Notes: generated by a model not told the origin, from the letters alone. Numbered from the stretch's first letter, positions 1 to 8,792 are shown. The stretch is DNA of 64,000 nt from Thermoplasmata archaeon (GCA_021844945.1 JAKBSJ010000005.1:55551-119550), one strand, 5' to 3'. Made by a program: numbers and translations.

Positions 1-143
1 ACCTGGAAGCCTTCCGCTACGGGATGCCCCCGCACGGCGGCTGGGGTCTCGGCGTCGATCGCTTGGTCATGGTCCTCCTCGGTCTCGGGAACGTCCGGGA
101 GGCGCGCTTATTCCCGCGCGACCGCTACCGACTGGACCCGTAG
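1..143 (+). CDS. aspS: Aspartyl-tRNA synthetase, C-terminal end (5' truncated by window edge)
   Basis: Only the last 46 codons are present, read in frame from base 3 to a TAG at 141-143. They contain class II synthetase motif 3 (GLGVDRLVM, with the ATP-binding Arg) followed by [10 protein letters not shown] and a terminal Arg-Leu-Asp-Pro. This combination is typical of archaeal aspartyl-tRNA synthetases, which charge tRNA-Asp (and tRNA-Asn in non-discriminating forms). Lysyl- and asparaginyl-synthetases share motif 3 but usually end differently, so the assignment is likely rather than certain. The TAG overlaps the Shine-Dalgarno-like GGAGG that precedes mcm, so the two genes are probably cotranscribed. 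Confidence 0.82.
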   Translation, partial: LEAFRYGMPPHGGWGLGVDRLVMVLLGLGNVREARLFPRDRYRLDP

Positions 144-154
144 GAGGTTGGACG

Positions 155-2278
155 ATGGTCGCGGCCAAAAGGACTCTGCCCGCTCCGCCCGAAATCTCGG
201 GCCGATGGGCCGCGGTCTTCGAGGAGGCGGGGGCACGCCCGGCAATCCTGCTCCTGGCGGACCGGATGCCCGAGGAACGGAGCCTCGAGTTGCCGTTCGC
301 GACCCTCGAGGCGATCGACACGACGCTGGCGGACCTTCTGCTCGAGCGGGCCGAGGAGGTGCTCAGCGCGGGGATGCGGGCGATGCGCGACACCCTCCCG
401 GTCGCAGGGCTCGAGGCCGAAGGGCTGCGACTGCGCATCACGGGCCTGCCCACGGTCGCCCGTCGGCCGATCCGCGAGATCCGGGAATCCGACCTCGGGA
501 GGTTCCTCGCGGTCGAGGGCCTCGTCCGCAAGGTCAGCGAGGTGCGCCCCCAGATCCGCGATGCGGTCTTCCAGTGCGTTCTGTGCCGGACCGAGTTCCA
601 CGAGCCCCAGGATGACGCATCGCTCGTCTTTCGCGAACCGCTCGAGTGTCCGGAGAGCCAGGGAGGATGCGGAAAGCCCGCCGGCCGCACCCGGTTCCGC
701 CTGCTCCCCGAGAAGTCCAGCTACGTCGATTCCCAAAGGATCGAGGTGCAGGAAAGCCCCGAATCGCTCCATCGCGGCGCTCATCCTCAAGGGCTAACCG
801 TCCTGCTCACGGAGGACCTCGCGGGCAAGGTGATTCCGGGGAACCGGGTCGTTGCGAACGGCGTCCTGCGCAGTTTCCAGCGGGCCTCCGCGGGCCGCGC
901 CGGGCCGGTCCGCAGCACGACCTTCGATCTGATGCTCCTCGGGAACTCCCTGGAATCGAAGGCGGTCTCGCTCGAGGAGGTCGAGCTCACCGATGAGGAG
1001 GAACGTCTCGTCCGCCAGTTCGAAGGGGATCCGACCGCCGTCGACAAGATCGTTCTCTCCCTCGCGCCCACGATCAAGCAGATGGACCAGGAGAAGGAGG
1101 CCATCGCGCTCCAGCTCTTCGGCGGTGTCGAGAAGCGGCATCCGGACGGGGTGCGGACGCGCGGGGACATCCATGTCCTTTTGATCGGGGACCCCGGCAC
1201 GGCGAAGAGCCAGCTCCTGCGCTACGTCGCCGAGGTCGCGCTGCACGGCATCTACACGAGCGGCAAGGGGGCGACGGCCGCCGGTCTCACGGCCGCGGCG
1301 GTGAAGGACGATTTCGCCGGCGGGCGCTGGGTCCTCGAGGCCGGAATGCTGGTCCTGGCCGACGGGGGCATGGCGATCGTCGACGAACTCGACAAGATGA
1401 CCGCCGAGGACCGCTCGGCGATGCACGAGGCGCTCGAGCAGCAGACGGTTTCGATCGCCAAGGCGGGGATCACCGCGACGCTCAACGCCCGATGCGCGGT
1501 CCTGGCCGCGGCGAACCCAAAGCTCGGGCGCTTCAACCCCGACAAGTCGTTCGCCGAGCAGCTCGACCTGCCACCGACACTGTTGTCGCGCTTTGACGTC
1601 ATCTTCTCGATCCAGGACCGGCCGGAACCCGAGCGCGATCGACTGCTCGCGAACCAGATCCTAACATCGCACCAGGAAGGCGTGCCCGGGGGTTCGGATC
1701 CGGGAGTCACCGGTCGGGCCGCCCGATCGGCGCCGTTCGCTCCCGAGTTCCTGAAGAAGTACATCGCCTACGCGCGCCAGCGCGTCACCCCCCAGCTCTC
1801 GGACGAAGCGCTGAAGGTGCTCGAGGACTTCTACGTTCGGGTCCGCCGGCAGGGGGAAGGTCCCGGGGCTCCCGTCCCGATCACCGCCCGCCAGCTGGAA
1901 GCGCTCATCCGCCTCTCGGAGGCCGCCGCCCGCGCCCGACTCTCCCAGACCGTGGGCATCGAAGACGCCCAGCGCGCGATCCGCGTCGTGGAGAACTTCA
2001 TGTCCCGGGTCTCGAAGGACGAGTCGGGCCGGCTCGACGTTGACCTCGTGATGACCGGGCACAGCGCGAGCCAGCGCGAGCGGCTCGAGACGCTCCTGAC
2101 GATCATGCGCACGCTCATGGAGCGGCCCCAAGGATCGTTCACGCTCGCCGAAGTCCAGGAGGAGGCGAAGAAGTCGGGCATCGACGCGCAGCGTACGGAA
2201 GCGCTCTTCTTCGTACTGCGGAACCAGGGCGAGATCATGGAGCCGCAGCCCGACGTCTGGCAGCTCGTCCGGTTCTGA
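155..2278 (+). CDS. mcm: Replicative DNA helicase MCM
   Basis: A 707-residue archaeal minichromosome maintenance protein, the hexameric 3'-5' helicase that unwinds the replication fork. An N-terminal OB domain carries a zinc site (CVLC near residue 141, a further Cys pair near 165-172). The AAA+ core follows, with Walker A GDPGTAKSQ near residue 345, Walker B IVDELDKM near 407 and the Arg-finger region LLSRFDVIF near 475. A winged-helix C-terminal domain covers roughly the last 70 residues (TLLTIMRTLMERPQGSF onward). The ATG is set by GGAGG at 143-147, which overlaps the aspS stop. Length and motif order are normal for the family, and no intein is present. Confidence 0.97.
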   Translation: MVAAKRTLPAPPEISGRWAAVFEEAGARPAILLLADRMPEERSLELPFATLEAIDTTLADLLLERAEEVLSAGMRAMRDTLPVAGLEAEGLRLRITGLPTVARRPIREIRESDLGRFLAVEGLVRKVSEVRPQIRDAVFQCVLCRTEFHEPQDDASLVFREPLECPESQGGCGKPAGRTRFRLLPEKSSYVDSQRIEVQESPESLHRGAHPQGLTVLLTEDLAGKVIPGNRVVANGVLRSFQRASAGRAGPVRSTTFDLMLLGNSLESKAVSLEEVELTDEEERLVRQFEGDPTAVDKIVLSLAPTIKQMDQEKEAIALQLFGGVEKRHPDGVRTRGDIHVLLIGDPGTAKSQLLRYVAEVALHGIYTSGKGATAAGLTAAAVKDDFAGGRWVLEAGMLVLADGGMAIVDELDKMTAEDRSAMHEALEQQTVSIAKAGITATLNARCAVLAAANPKLGRFNPDKSFAEQLDLPPTLLSRFDVIFSIQDRPEPERDRLLANQILTSHQEGVPGGSDPGVTGRAARSAPFAPEFLKKYIAYARQRVTPQLSDEALKVLEDFYVRVRRQGEGPGAPVPITARQLEALIRLSEAAARARLSQTVGIEDAQRAIRVVENFMSRVSKDESGRLDVDLVMTGHSASQRERLETLLTIMRTLMERPQGSFTLAEVQEEAKKSGIDAQRTEALFFVLRNQGEIMEPQPDVWQLVRF

Positions 2279-2308
2279 GTGCGCGGTCCCCGGTTGGGGG
2301 GCTCGGCG

Positions 2309-2316
2309 ATATATGC
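2309..2316 (+). promoter_or_regulatory. TATA-like box upstream of the DUF424 gene
   Basis: The AT-rich run atatatgc lies in an otherwise GC-rich gap about 25-32 nt before the ATG at 2341. That spacing would put the transcript start at or next to the start codon, giving a leaderless mRNA for the DUF424-nmd3 pair. Confidence 0.55.
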
Positions 2317-2340
2317 GGGCCCTGAGGTCTCCTTCGGGTC

Positions 2341-2664
2341 ATGGCCGAGACGCAGGGCGCGATCGTGATGCGGATCCACCGGATCCGCGCGGAGTTCGTC
2401 GTCGCCGCGTGCGACGCCGAGCTGATCGGCCAGGAAGTTCCGGTCGGCTCGAAGGGTCGAACGGTGCGTATCAGCGAGCAGTTCTACGGAGAGCGGAAGG
2501 TCTCGCCCGAGGAGTTCCTGTGGGCCCTCGCTCGCGCGACGACCGCGAACCTTCTCGGGAGCCGCGTGACGCGCCTCGCGCGCGAGGCCGGCTACGTCGA
2601 CGACGGTTGCACCGGCACGCTCGGGGGCATCCCGCATGCCGAGATCTTCTCGATGAGCGCGTAA
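2341..2664 (+). CDS. DUF424 family protein
   Basis: A 107-residue protein matching the archaeal DUF424 family by its conserved blocks: EFVVAACDAELIGQ near the N terminus, ISEQFYGERKVSPEEF in the middle, ATTANLLGSRVTRLA, and a terminal GGIPHAEIFS. The family is small, cytoplasmic and widespread in archaea; its biochemical role is not established. It sits directly upstream of nmd3 (9-nt gap) and both are probably transcribed from the TATA box near 2312. Conserved linkage to nmd3 would be compatible with a role in ribosome biogenesis or translation, but that is inference. Confidence 0.85.
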   Translation: MAETQGAIVMRIHRIRAEFVVAACDAELIGQEVPVGSKGRTVRISEQFYGERKVSPEEFLWALARATTANLLGSRVTRLAREAGYVDDGCTGTLGGIPHAEIFSMSA

Positions 2665-2673
2665 CGGGGGCCG

Positions 2674-3411
2674 ATGCCAACGAACGGGGAGTTCTGCGTT
2701 CTCTGCGGTCGCACCGGCCGCGTCCTGACCGACGGGGTTTGCGCCGAGTGCGCCGCCGAGCATACGACGCTACTCACTCCCCCCGGCCGGGGGATCGTTA
2801 CCGTCTGCCCCACCTGCGGCGCCCGCCGGATCGGGTCCCACTGGGATCGCGCGGGCGCGAGCCGGCTCCTAACCGCGGAGGACCTGACTCCGTTGCTCGT
2901 CCCCCACCCCGAGGTCGCGGTACGGTCGGTCCGCTGGGAGGAGACTCAGCGCAGCGGCCTCCTCCACCAGTTCCGCGGCACCGCGCGGCTGCGGTTCCGC
3001 GGTTTCGAGCGGGACCAAGAGGTTGCCCTGACGGTGAAGGTCGAGCATCGGACCTGTCCGGCGTGCTCGCGCAAGAGCGGCCACTACTACACCGCAATCC
3101 TCCAACTGCGCGGTCCCGAAGGGGGCCGCCGCAGCAAGGCGACGGCCCTGCGCGCGCGTCTCGAGCGGCAGTGGGAGGAACTGATGACCGAATCCCGTGC
3201 GGACTGGCGGGAGGCGATCAGCTGGCGGGAGGCGCTCCCGGAGGGCTGGGACTACTACGCCGTCGACACGCTCGCCGCCCGCTCGATCGCCCGGCTCGCG
3301 AAGCAGCGGCTCGGGGCGAGCGTGAAGGAATCCGCGACGCTCGTCGGTCGCAAGGACGGCACGGATGTCTACCGCGTCACGTTCTGCGTCCGCCTCCCTG
3401 CGACCACCTGA
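2674..3411 (+). CDS. nmd3: NMD3 family ribosome-associated protein
   Basis: A 245-residue homologue of eukaryotic NMD3, the 60S export adaptor. The archaeal protein is thought to bind the large ribosomal subunit. The N-terminal zinc modules are visible as FCVLCGRTG, VCAECAAE and VCPTCGARR, with a further CPAC near residue 128. A mixed alpha/beta region follows and ends in YRVTFCVRLP. The eukaryotic C-terminal shuttling signals are absent, as expected for an archaeal form. It starts 9 nt after the DUF424 gene, so the two form an operon. The call rests on the double CxxC arrangement and on length. Confidence 0.85.
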   Translation: MPTNGEFCVLCGRTGRVLTDGVCAECAAEHTTLLTPPGRGIVTVCPTCGARRIGSHWDRAGASRLLTAEDLTPLLVPHPEVAVRSVRWEETQRSGLLHQFRGTARLRFRGFERDQEVALTVKVEHRTCPACSRKSGHYYTAILQLRGPEGGRRSKATALRARLERQWEELMTESRADWREAISWREALPEGWDYYAVDTLAARSIARLAKQRLGASVKESATLVGRKDGTDVYRVTFCVRLPATT

Positions 3412-3474
3412 GGGAGCTCGTGCCGCGAGCGCGGGGGATATGTACCCGCGAAGCTCGCGAAAATCGGCCCTACG

Positions 3475-3756
3475 ATGCCGGTCGACATCGACGAAGCGGA
3501 CGCACAGACGGCGAAGCTGGGCGGCTTGGGCATCTATTTCGTGCTCTCGGCCGTGACCGGCGAGGGGCTCGAGGTCAGCGTGTACGACGGAAGCCCGGCG
3601 GACCTCGCCGAGCTGCGCTCCTCCTTGGAGGAGTCTCTCGGCAAGAAGCAGCAGATCGTGCTGCTCCGGGGAGAGGCCCCCGAGGCGATGAACGTTCGGT
3701 GGTCCGTTCTCGACCCCCGCAAGACCCTGGCCAACCTTCCGGCGCGTGGTCCCTAG
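3475..3756 (+). CDS. Small conserved-looking protein of unknown function
   Basis: A 93-residue acidic protein I do not recognise. It has no signal peptide or membrane segment. The pattern GLGIYFVLSAVTGEGLEV followed by a helix rich in Glu/Leu/Ser (LAELRSSLEES) and QQIVLLRGEA suggests a small alpha/beta domain. The start is ATG at 3475. A gatatgta element at 3437-3444, about 31 nt upstream, could be its own TATA box, since the nmd3 stop lies 63 nt earlier. It ends where a long gene-poor stretch begins. Codon use resembles the neighbouring genes, which supports a real gene. Confidence 0.6.
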   Translation: MPVDIDEADAQTAKLGGLGIYFVLSAVTGEGLEVSVYDGSPADLAELRSSLEESLGKKQQIVLLRGEAPEAMNVRWSVLDPRKTLANLPARGP

Positions 3757-4363
3757 TGCCCTAGAGTCGCGGTCTCCCTCCGGGCGCTGCGGGGCGCGCC
3801 GAGGCCCGCCCGACGGACCGTCCCCCGGAGCATCCAGCGCAACCGCCACAGCCCGCGTCGCTGCCCGATGTCCCGAAGTTCATACGACCGACCGGGGCGG
3901 CGAGCCTCCGCATGGAGAGCGGTCGCATCGTTGGCGGCCAGTCTCGAGGGATTTTTCCGCGCTCCTTCCCCGCGCGGCAGGACGTAGGACGTACGGGGAA
4001 CGCCCGTGGTTTCCGCGAGCTCTGCGGGACCTCGCAAGAGCCTCGCCGGCGGAACGCGAAGCTACGATGCCGCCCGGGACCGGCGGACGGGGGCGCGCGG
4101 AGACAACTCCCGCGTCGCGATCGCACGGCGTCGGATCGCTTCGATTCCCATGGTCCGCGTCTTTGCGGAGAACCTCCTCGAGTCCATCGGGTCCCCGGGC
4201 CCGCGCGGTGAGCTCGGAGCAGCGGGCCCCAAACGAGGCCCACGAGTCCGCACGGACAGAGCTGCGAAACGGACGGCGCGGAACGGTCGATGCCGGTTCA
4301 ACTCCGGCAGTGGAACAATATCCTTAAGAGTCGAGTATCGCTCGAACCCTCCGGTACGGGGCG
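3757..4363 (+). other. Gene-poor intergenic region (607 bp) with hairpins; possible non-coding RNA
   Basis: No open frame here has protein-like composition; those present are Arg/Pro/Gly-rich on both strands. What can be seen: a perfect 8-bp inverted repeat, gggcccgc / gcgggccc, around 4197-4228; a small gtcc-gcac-ggac hairpin near 4245; and at 4291-4307 a 5-bp stem with a 7-base loop, gccgg-ttcaact-ccggc, that looks exactly like a tRNA T-arm. I could not find a matching D-arm, anticodon arm or acceptor strand, nor the conserved P4 sequences of RNase P RNA or the SRP helix 8 motif. The AT-rich caatatccttaa at 4314-4325 is probably the sepF promoter. Confidence 0.4.
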
Positions 4364-4738
4364 ATGGCGAAGGGCGGGATCTTGCGACGTCACCATGGCG
4401 CGGACACACTCGAAGAAGGAACGTTCCTCGACCTCGGAGCGTTGTCCTTCGAGGACGCGGATTCCGCGCTCGGAGCGAAGGGCAATATCCGCATGGCGGA
4501 GGTTCTTCGTTTGGACGATGTCCATACCTACTCCAAGCTGACGTACCAGGGTGACATCGTCATACTGGACTACACCTCGATCTCCAACGATGCGACCGCA
4601 GTGAAGCGGATGAGCACGGACCTACGGAACATCACGCGGGACACCGGCGGCGACGTCGCCGGGATCGCGAAGGACCTCCTGTGCATCACTCCCGCCGGGA
4701 TCCGCATCGATCGCCAGAAGCTGCGCCCGACGCTGTAG
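4364..4738 (+). CDS. sepF: Cell division protein SepF (archaeal type)
   Basis: A 124-residue SepF homologue (DUF552). In archaea SepF is a membrane anchor that ties FtsZ to the division site. The C-terminal SepF core is clear: MAEVLRLDDVHTYSKL, GDIVILDYTSISND, and the closing block GDVAGIAKDLLCITP ending in GIRIDR. The N terminus (residues 1-16, basic, with Ile/Leu) could form the short membrane-targeting helix known for the family, but it is only weakly amphipathic by eye. The AT-rich element at 4314-4325 lies about 40 nt upstream. The next gene starts 16 nt downstream on the same strand. Confidence 0.92.
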   Translation: MAKGGILRRHHGADTLEEGTFLDLGALSFEDADSALGAKGNIRMAEVLRLDDVHTYSKLTYQGDIVILDYTSISNDATAVKRMSTDLRNITRDTGGDVAGIAKDLLCITPAGIRIDRQKLRPTL

Positions 4739-4754
4739 GGGACCGGGGCCCGCC

Positions 4755-6293
4755 GTGCGGCTCTCCCTGTCCTCCGAGAGCCCGGCCACCGTCGCGGCCG
4801 ATGCCGGGGTCTCCGGGGTCTGGGAGGCGGTGGCCGCAGACACTCCATTTCCTCGCGCGCTGGCGGAGCTCGATCGTGCGAGCGGCGGTGCGATCTCCGG
4901 AGCTTGGAAGAGCGGCGAGCTGAAGGGTAAGCGGAAGGAGATCGCCGTCTTCCATCGCACCTCCGGCGGCCCTCGGATCGTTCTGGTAGGGCTCGGCCCC
5001 CGGAACACTCACGATGCCGAAGGAGTTCGGCGGGCCGCGGCGGAAGCGATCCGTTCCCTCGCGGGGCGAGGTGTGACGACTGCCGCATACGATGCGCGAT
5101 CGTTCGTGGCCGGCCGGGTCGACCTGGCTTCCGCGGTGCGATCGATCGTCGACGGAGCGGTGCTCGGCAGCTACCGGTTCACGAAGTTCAAGTCGAAGTT
5201 CCCGGACACCCCGGTCGCCGCGAGCGTGATCGTCGTCGGACCCAAACCGCCGAAGGCGGTCACCGCCGCGTTCGCCGAGGAGGAGACGCTCACGGGGGTC
5301 GTCACGTGGACCCGAGACGTCGCGAACCTGCCGCCGAACGAGGCGACTCCCGCGCGCCTCGCCGAGATCGCGCTGGAGCTCGGGAAGAGCCATGAGCTCA
5401 AGGTCACCGTGCTCGACGAGAAGCAGCTCGAGAAGCTCGGATGCGGGGGCCTTCTCGCGGTCGGTAGCGGTTCGTCGCACCCACCTCGCCTGATCGCGCT
5501 CGAGTACCCCGGCCAAGGCGCGAACGCGCCTACGATCGCGGTCGTGGGGAAGGGGATCACCTTCGACTCCGGCGGCATCTCGATCAAGCCGGCACCGAGC
5601 ATGTCCTACATGAAGTTCGACAAGAGCGGCGCGGTCGCCGTCCTGGGCATCCTCCGCGCGGCCCGGGCCCTTCGGGTTCGCCCCCGGGTCGTCGGTATCA
5701 TGGCGTGCGCGGAGAACCTGCCGAGCGGCTCGTCGTACCGCCCGGGGGACGTTGTGCGGACCTACAGCGGTAAGACCATCGAAGTGCTGAACACCGACGC
5801 CGAGGGGAGGGTCGTGCTCTCGGACGCGCTCGCCTACGCCGTGAAGAACTACGACCCGGCGGCGATGATCGATCTCGCCACCCTTACGGGGGCCCAGACC
5901 GTGGCCCTCGGCGACACCATCGCCGGCCTCGTGACGAAGGATGACGGCCTCGCCGAGCGGCTGCGGCGCGCCAGCGCGGCCACCGGCGAGGCGATCTGGA
6001 GGATGCCGCTCACGGATTACCACCGCGAACTAGTGCGCGCGGCGGATTTCGGCGACGTGCGCAACTCGGTCGAGATTCCGCTCGCGGGTATGCTGACGGC
6101 CGCCGCCTTCCTCGAGACCTTCGTGGACGATCGCCCCTGGGCGCACCTCGACATCGCGGGTCCGGCCTACACCACGCCGACGACGCGCAAGTACCAGCCG
6201 GCGTATCTGAACGTCGGAGCGGTCGGGTTCGGCGTGCGCCTTCTCTCGCGATTCCTGCTCGACTACGTTCCGGGAAAGGGACGCCGGCGATAG
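4755..6293 (+). CDS. pepA: Leucyl aminopeptidase, M17 family
   Basis: A 512-residue cytosolic aminopeptidase of the di-metal M17 family, which removes N-terminal residues from peptides produced by the proteasome and other proteases. The signature NTDAEGR occurs at residues 346-352, and the metal-binding/catalytic block KGITFDSGG begins at Lys266. The N-terminal macro-like domain and C-terminal catalytic domain have normal lengths. Translation starts at GTG 4755, 16 nt after sepF; no closer in-frame ATG keeps the N-terminal domain. It is probably cotranscribed with sepF, with no obvious functional link. Confidence 0.93.
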   Translation: MRLSLSSESPATVAADAGVSGVWEAVAADTPFPRALAELDRASGGAISGAWKSGELKGKRKEIAVFHRTSGGPRIVLVGLGPRNTHDAEGVRRAAAEAIRSLAGRGVTTAAYDARSFVAGRVDLASAVRSIVDGAVLGSYRFTKFKSKFPDTPVAASVIVVGPKPPKAVTAAFAEEETLTGVVTWTRDVANLPPNEATPARLAEIALELGKSHELKVTVLDEKQLEKLGCGGLLAVGSGSSHPPRLIALEYPGQGANAPTIAVVGKGITFDSGGISIKPAPSMSYMKFDKSGAVAVLGILRAARALRVRPRVVGIMACAENLPSGSSYRPGDVVRTYSGKTIEVLNTDAEGRVVLSDALAYAVKNYDPAAMIDLATLTGAQTVALGDTIAGLVTKDDGLAERLRRASAATGEAIWRMPLTDYHRELVRAADFGDVRNSVEIPLAGMLTAAAFLETFVDDRPWAHLDIAGPAYTTPTTRKYQPAYLNVGAVGFGVRLLSRFLLDYVPGKGRRR

Positions 6294-6318
6294 ACGCGGC
6301 CCCTCGCACGCCGGCCCC

Positions 6319-7767
6319 TCACGCGCCCACGATCTGAACGCTCTCGCCTCCGTGCCGGGTGGCGCGGGGTCGGACCTCGCAGAACAACGGCGTGTGGTAT
6401 CCGCCCCCGGTCACGAGCGCCGTTCCGACCGGGAGGGACTGGATCATCTCGGTCATCCCCGGCGTCAGTCCTTCGATCGACTGGGCGATCGCGCGCAGGT
6501 CGAGCGGGTTCGTCACCTGGAGGATCAGCTGCGTGTTGCACTGCGAAAGGACGCTCTTGTCGATGCGGGCCGCGCGTTGGGTGACGACACACAGGCCGAG
6601 GCCGAACTTGCGTCCTTCGCTCGCGATGTTCTTGAGGATCCGCGAGCACGTCGCCTGTCCCTGCTGGGGGGCGAAATTGTGCGCCTCCTCGATGACCAGG
6701 AAGAGCGGCGGGATCTTCCCCTTCTTGCGGTTGTCGAAGAGCGTGGAGGAAATGCGGGCGACGACGAGCTCCTGGATGTCCGGCGCGACGCCGCGCAGGT
6801 TGACGAGCGTCGCCCTCCCCTTCTGGACGAGGTCGTTGAGCGAGGTCCCCTGGGGACCGAGGAGCTTCGTCTGGTCGACGTAGAGGAGCCGCTCGTGGAG
6901 GGTGTCGGCGATGGCACCTTCGGTCATCTCCGCGGCCCGCGCCAGGTCCGCCACGGTGTAGTCCGGATTCGCGGCGCCGACGCGCTCGATGATCTGTTTG
7001 AGCGGCGCGAGGAACGTCTTCACGTTCGTGAGCCCCATGAACACGAGGAGCTCGCGCGGGTCGAGGTGCCGCAAGGAGAACGTCAGAGGCTTCGCGCTCG
7101 GGTTGAGCGAAACGTCGGGGGAGTACTCGACGATCTGGTGGGAGAATCCTTGGGACTCGACCCCGAACTTGGCCTGGGCGGCGCTCCGCTCCGCCGGCGT
7201 GCGCAGCGAGCCGTACTCTCCGTGGGGATCGATGATGACGCACGTGACCTTGTGCCGGAGGAGTTCTTCGATCAGGACCCCCAGGAGGTAGCTCTTCCCG
7301 CCCCCGGTCTTGGCGAGCACGCTTACGTGACGCTGGACGAGTTGGTTGATATCGAGCTCGACCCGCAGGTTGTGGTTCCGCAGGAGCCCGACGTACGCCC
7401 CGCTGTTCGATCGATGGGTGAGCCCGAGGACGCGGGCGATGAGGGTCTCCTCCGCTCGGAAGACGTGAGCGCCGGGGCGGAACGGGATGGTGGGGATCTT
7501 GACGACGCCTTGCGAGTCCCGGTAGCCGATGATGATCGCGTGGCCCAGGAGGCTCTCATGGACGTGGGTCTCGTCGGCCGGGGTGAGCGCGCCGGCCTGT
7601 TCGAGATCGAGATCGCTCTTGCGCTGGAGGTCGTCCAGCTGGCAGAGGACGTACCCGTGGTCCTCATCGGGGACCGACAGGTAGTCCCCCCGCTCAACCG
7701 GGCGGCTCAGACTCAGTTGGAAGCGGCCGAGTCCGACGTCGCCGAAGATGCGTCCGACCTCTTCCAC
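6319..7767 (-). CDS. herA: HerA-type DNA translocase ATPase
   Basis: A 482-residue FtsK-HerA superfamily ATPase (DUF87). HerA forms a hexameric DNA pump that, with the nuclease NurA, helps resect DNA ends for recombination. An N-terminal HAS-barrel-like region (residues 1-100) precedes Walker A LAKTGGGKSY (151-160), PHGEYG (181-186), Walker B PLFLVIEEAHN (about 354-364) and VTQRAARI. The start is GTG at 7767, fixed by a TATA-like box 24-33 nt upstream. No nurA, mre11 or rad50 lies next to it, unlike the usual archaeal arrangement. Confidence 0.9.
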   Translation of the reverse strand: MEEVGRIFGDVGLGRFQLSLSRPVERGDYLSVPDEDHGYVLCQLDDLQRKSDLDLEQAGALTPADETHVHESLLGHAIIIGYRDSQGVVKIPTIPFRPGAHVFRAEETLIARVLGLTHRSNSGAYVGLLRNHNLRVELDINQLVQRHVSVLAKTGGGKSYLLGVLIEELLRHKVTCVIIDPHGEYGSLRTPAERSAAQAKFGVESQGFSHQIVEYSPDVSLNPSAKPLTFSLRHLDPRELLVFMGLTNVKTFLAPLKQIIERVGAANPDYTVADLARAAEMTEGAIADTLHERLLYVDQTKLLGPQGTSLNDLVQKGRATLVNLRGVAPDIQELVVARISSTLFDNRKKGKIPPLFLVIEEAHNFAPQQGQATCSRILKNIASEGRKFGLGLCVVTQRAARIDKSVLSQCNTQLILQVTNPLDLRAIAQSIEGLTPGMTEMIQSLPVGTALVTGGGYHTPLFCEVRPRATRHGGESVQIVGA

Positions 7768-7790
7768 ACTCGATTCCGAGCGGGACCGCC

Positions 7791-7800
7791 GATATTAGGG
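7791..7800 (-). promoter_or_regulatory. TATA-like box for herA
   Basis: Read on the minus strand, ccctaatatc lies 24-33 nt before the herA GTG. This supports that start and suggests a leaderless transcript. Confidence 0.55.
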
Positions 7801-7925
7801 TAGCGCGGAACTCGCAGTGCCTTTCCCGCCGGTAGCGCGAGTCGTGCCGGGGCCGAGTTAGCCTTTTATGGCGTCCCACTCTCGAACGCCGACTTCCGTC
7901 GCTTTAGGCGCGGAGACAGTGGCCC

Positions 7926-8792
7926 GTGGCCGATGCGACCCTCGAACTCGAGCGCAAGCGCTTCGAGACCAACCAGAAAGCCGACCAGCATCGTGGCGAG
8001 CGGGACCGCCTGAATGCCGAGTCCCGAGCGCTGGCGGACGAACGGGGTCGGATCTTGGACGATCTCCACCGGCAGAGCTCCGAGGCCCAGGAACACCGCC
8101 GGGTCCGCGACCAGCTCAACGAACAGGTCCGGGCGGAGAAGAAGCTCCGCGAGGAGTGGAATCATCGGCTCCAGATCGCCGGGGACCGCTTCCAAGAGCT
8201 GAAGCGGAATCGCACGCCACGACCGGGCGCGGTACCGGTATGGCGCCTCCGCAAGGAGCTCAAGGAACTCGAGTTCCGGCACATGACCACGGCGCTGACC
8301 GGCGACCAGGAGAAGCGCCTCATCGAGGAGATGAAGCGCCTCGAGGCGGCCATCCGTGACCAGGACGAGCAGCTCCGTCGGGACCCCGAGATCGACCAGG
8401 CCCTTACCGAGATGAACGAAGCCCGAACCCAGGCCGAGGCGCATCATGCCGCCGTCGGCCGGCTCGCCGAGGAGGCGCAGAACGCCCACGACCAGATGGT
8501 CGCGCTCTACGAAGCCGTGGACGAGCTCCGCCGCCAGGCCGACGAGGTCCAGGTGAAGCTGATCGAGACCAAGAGCCGGGCCGACGAGGAACACCGCGCG
8601 CACATCGCGGCGATCGAAGAGGTCCGCGACATCGAGAAGCTGCTTTACGCGGCCCGCGGGGGCCGCGCGCCGAGCTCGTGGACCGAGGAGGGAGAGCCTC
8701 CGAAGGAAGAGGACTTCCTCGCGCGCCTCAAGAAGGGCGAGAAGGTCAGTACCGAAGATCTTCTCGAGCTACAGAAGTCGGGGCGCGCCTAG
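7926..8792 (+). CDS. Long coiled-coil protein (archaeal conserved type)
   Basis: A 288-residue, highly charged protein that is almost entirely heptad-like helix from residue 5 to about 250 (for example LNAESRALADERGRIL and LIEEMKRLEAAIRDQDEQL). A short tail follows, with SSWTEEGEPPKEEDFL and KVSTEDLLELQ. It resembles the archaeal coiled-coil proteins sometimes annotated as phosphoserine phosphatase on weak similarity; I see no HAD motif, so that label is not warranted. It starts at GTG 7926, with cttttatg at 7863-7870 as a possible TATA box. Its stop interlocks with that of the convergent glycosyltransferase (ctag, 8789-8792). Function unknown. Confidence 0.75.
   Translation: MADATLELERKRFETNQKADQHRGERDRLNAESRALADERGRILDDLHRQSSEAQEHRRVRDQLNEQVRAEKKLREEWNHRLQIAGDRFQELKRNRTPRPGAVPVWRLRKELKELEFRHMTTALTGDQEKRLIEEMKRLEAAIRDQDEQLRRDPEIDQALTEMNEARTQAEAHHAAVGRLAEEAQNAHDQMVALYEAVDELRRQADEVQVKLIETKSRADEEHRAHIAAIEEVRDIEKLLYAARGGRAPSSWTEEGEPPKEEDFLARLKKGEKVSTEDLLELQKSGRA

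Noticed and set aside
4197..4228. Possible SRP RNA helix 8 (ggagcag near 4217)
   Set aside because: The asymmetric loop and GGAA-type tetraloop of the SRP RNA are missing; only a simple inverted repeat is present.
4254..4315. Complete tRNA ending at the T-arm-like hairpin 4291-4307
   Set aside because: No acceptor partner for agtggaa, no D-arm and no anticodon arm could be found within several hundred bases, even allowing inserts. Kept only as a hairpin observation.
7926..8792. Phosphoserine phosphatase annotation for the coiled-coil protein
   Set aside because: No HAD nucleophile motif or other catalytic block; the sequence is nearly all heptad helix.
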